In this document: positions 4,635-6,184 of the stretch, piece after piece
How positions within the stretch are numbered: position 1 is the stretch's first letter
How the letters are laid out: each line of letters opens with the position of its first letter
Assembly (NCBI GenBank): GCA_028280675.1
Contig: JANQLI010000143.1
Coordinates: 1 to 6,184, forward strand
Origin: Alphaproteobacteria bacterium
Lineage (GTDB): Bacteria > Pseudomonadota > Alphaproteobacteria > SMXP01
DNA: 6,184 nt
Direction of reading: 5' to 3'
Program-made: the position numbers and the translations under genes
The notes under the pieces: generated by a model
Told to the model about the DNA's origin: nothing
Databases searched by the model: none
Seen by the model: only the letters and a program-made list of their open reading frames with translations

Positions 4635-5054
4635 ATGGCCGATGACGGGCGCACGGTACATTGGAGCTTCTGGCTGATTGGCGCAGTGACGCTGCTTTAT
4701 AATCTCGCCGGGGTGATGAATTTTATAGCGCAAATGAGCACAGAAAATATCGCCGCGATGCCGGAAGGGTATCGCATGATCGTTGAAACGCGCCCACTTT
4801 GGGCCACGGCTGCATTTGCCCTGGCCGTCTTCAGCGGCGCGCTTGGGTGTGCACTATTACTGCTGAAAAAATCCGCGGCGTTTTATGTTTTCGCCGCTTC
4901 CCTTATAGGCGCCCTGCTCACTATGGGCCATGCGCTGAGCACAGACAGTCCACCCGCATTCTTGATTGGCAATCTGATGCAGATCGCCGTGACGGTGATT
5001 CTTGTGTGGTATGCACGGTTGACCAACCGCAAAGGTTGGCTTGCGCCATCCTGA
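4635..5054 (+). CDS. Four-helix membrane protein of the 'sugar transporter'-annotated small family
   Basis: 139-residue integral membrane protein with helices at about 9-31, 55-77, 80-100 and 109-128. The pattern is one I know from many small proteobacterial and Bacteroidetes proteins usually labelled 'sugar transporter' on little evidence: L-Y-N-x-x-G-V-x-N-F with a following Gln in helix 1, R-P-x-W-A-T-A-A-F-A-x-A-V-F-S-G-A-L-G-C in helix 2, then L-L-L-L-K-K and a third helix starting A-A-F-Y-V-F. Length is normal for that family. Actual substrate and activity are unproven. A good ribosome binding site supports the start. It is transcribed away from the seven-helix gene and runs into the ankyrin-like gene, the two stops being 3 bases apart with no terminator visible between them. 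Confidence 0.8.
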   Translation: MADDGRTVHWSFWLIGAVTLLYNLAGVMNFIAQMSTENIAAMPEGYRMIVETRPLWATAAFALAVFSGALGCALLLLKKSAAFYVFAASLIGALLTMGHALSTDSPPAFLIGNLMQIAVTVILVWYARLTNRKGWLAPS

Positions 5055-5057
5055 TAA

Positions 5058-6184
5058 CTACTCGTCTTTCAAACCGTATTTTTGCACCAATGCACGGCGC
5101 TCGACTTGCAATTCATCATAGCGCGCATCATAACGCCGCTTTTCAGCCTGACTAACAGAGCGCATGGACTCGAGCGCCACATCGGTCAGCTCTTGCTTAA
5201 TGGCAATCAAACGCAATTCCGCATCCACTTTTTCTTTGGCTGCGCCCGATGGCTCTAATCGGCTGAGAAGATCTTGGGCTTTGGCCGCATCGCCGCGGGC
5301 GGTTAAGCGGTCCCATCCCATTGTGAGGGCGCGGTAAGCCATGTGATTTCCGATCGCTGGGTCGGCGCCGTTGTCAAGCAGCACGGCGGCGATGTCAAAC
5401 GACCCGCGCGCGACCGCAAGCGGCAGGGGATGATAGACGGCCCCGATCCCCATCACCGCAGAGGCTTCAACCTCTTTATTCACATCGGCGCCATTTTCAA
5501 TAAGCGCCTCCACAAGCGGTGCGTTTTCCACTTGAATGGCCCAACTCAACATGGTGTGGGTTTTGGGCCCTGAAATATTGCCCGAAGGAAACGGATAATC
5601 AACGGCAACACCGGTTCGCAGCACCTCGGCTAACATCTCTTCGACATTAAAGGTATTTTTGGCCAGCATAATCGGCAATGGCCGTCCTTGATTGCGCGCA
5701 TTTTCCGGCCGCATGCCGCCATCGACAAAAAGCTGCACTGTGGACGTGTCGCCATCGGCCAGCGCTTGCAGAAAATTATCACCGCTCCATTGCACACCAA
5801 GATTAGCGAGCTCTTTGCGGGGATTATCGCTTGTTTCGCGTTTCAGACCTTTCACGTCTTCGCGGATTTCCGACACCCCCTCATTGATCTCCGAGACACC
5901 TTCGTTGAGATCGGCAATGCCCTCATCAATACTGGTCAGGCGTTCATCCAAGGCGCCAATACTGACTTGTAAATTTTCAACCGCCGGAAAGGTGCGCGCA
6001 ATCACACTTTCGTTTTCATTAGGGTCCGCCGGAAACAGGACTTGCGAGACCGCCAGCAAACAAATCACCGGGATGGACGCGCCAAAGAAAATCGCCCCAT
6101 CGCCAAAAATTCGCTCTTTCCATTCATCGTGATTTAACGCCTTTTGAAACAGAAACGCGCAAATGAAAAAACCAATCACAGAGG
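5058..6184 (-). CDS. Membrane-anchored coiled-coil and ankyrin-like repeat protein (5'-partial)
   Basis: At least 375 codons. The frame stays open to the right edge, so the GTG at 6179 is probably internal and the N-terminus lies outside. Numbering from that GTG: a hydrophobic stretch at 1-12 (the end of a first helix), a second helix at about 28-49, then a parallel-type coiled coil at 67-115 with unbroken heptads. In the heptads, positions a are V67, I74, L81, I88, V95, V102, V109 and positions d are L70, L77, I84, L91, I98, I105, L112. From about 133 to 307 come ankyrin-like repeats: two have the L-I-E-N-G-A-D-V and L-L-D-N-G-A-D-P turns (226-233 and 267-274), with weaker ones before and after. 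A charged helical tail (312-366) ends the protein. Ankyrin repeats bind proteins and the coiled coil suggests an oligomer; the partner is unknown. It converges on the four-helix gene with a 3-base gap. Confidence 0.85.
   Translation of the reverse strand, partial: SVIGFFICAFLFQKALNHDEWKERIFGDGAIFFGASIPVICLLAVSQVLFPADPNENESVIARTFPAVENLQVSIGALDERLTSIDEGIADLNEGVSEINEGVSEIREDVKGLKRETSDNPRKELANLGVQWSGDNFLQALADGDTSTVQLFVDGGMRPENARNQGRPLPIMLAKNTFNVEEMLAEVLRTGVAVDYPFPSGNISGPKTHTMLSWAIQVENAPLVEALIENGADVNKEVEASAVMGIGAVYHPLPLAVARGSFDIAAVLLDNGADPAIGNHMAYRALTMGWDRLTARGDAAKAQDLLSRLEPSGAAKEKVDAELRLIAIKQELTDVALESMRSVSQAEKRRYDARYDELQVERRALVQKYGLKDE

Noticed and set aside
5692..6132. Plus-strand frame of 146 codons opposite the ankyrin-like gene
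   Set aside because: Serine- and proline-rich antisense shadow of a gene with clear heptads and repeats.

Overview
The window reads as a chromosomal stretch of a proteobacterium, most likely an alphaproteobacterium. The clues are a moderately GC-rich core with GC-rich housekeeping genes, the palindrome pair ATTCCCGC-GAAA-GCGGGAAT and ATCCCCGA-tcaag-TCGGGGAT (repeats of this kind are very common between alphaproteobacterial genes), and a small four-helix 'sugar transporter'-type membrane protein. No rRNA, tRNA, CRISPR array or transposase was seen.

Left part (1-2122), accessory in character and visibly more AT-rich: the window opens inside a gene whose last ~126 codons are present (3-383). 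It is followed on the same strand by four small genes (431-796, 800-1162, 1368-1733, 1739-2122), each for a three-helix membrane protein of 120-127 residues. They are two types in the order A1-B1-A2-B2. A1 and A2 have the same length (121 aa) and align without gaps around AWSR, GSW and WG motifs. B1 and B2 share 20 of their last 30 residues. All four share an AW turn after helix 1 and an S-x-x-x-WG motif in helix 3. This is a tandem duplication of a two-gene membrane module behind what may be the C-terminal end of a secreted toxin. My best hypothesis, which is inference, is a polymorphic-toxin C-terminus with duplicated and diverging integral-membrane immunity genes.

Middle part (2119-3784): a complete histone-deacetylase-family amidohydrolase on the minus strand (2119-3048) ends against B2, the two stop codons sharing TTAA. 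It is divergent from a small exported cysteine-containing protein (3185-3628) that has a near-consensus promoter and a good ribosome binding site. A gap with two palindromic repeats follows; the second supplies the last codons and stop of the next gene.

Right part (3788-6184): a seven-helix membrane protein of unknown function (minus, 3788-4519) is divergent from the four-helix protein (plus, 4635-5054). The latter converges, with a 3-base gap, on the 3' part of a membrane-anchored coiled-coil/ankyrin-like protein (minus, 5058 to the window edge). The genes right of 2119 show no obvious common pathway; the left part is the piece that looks like a system.
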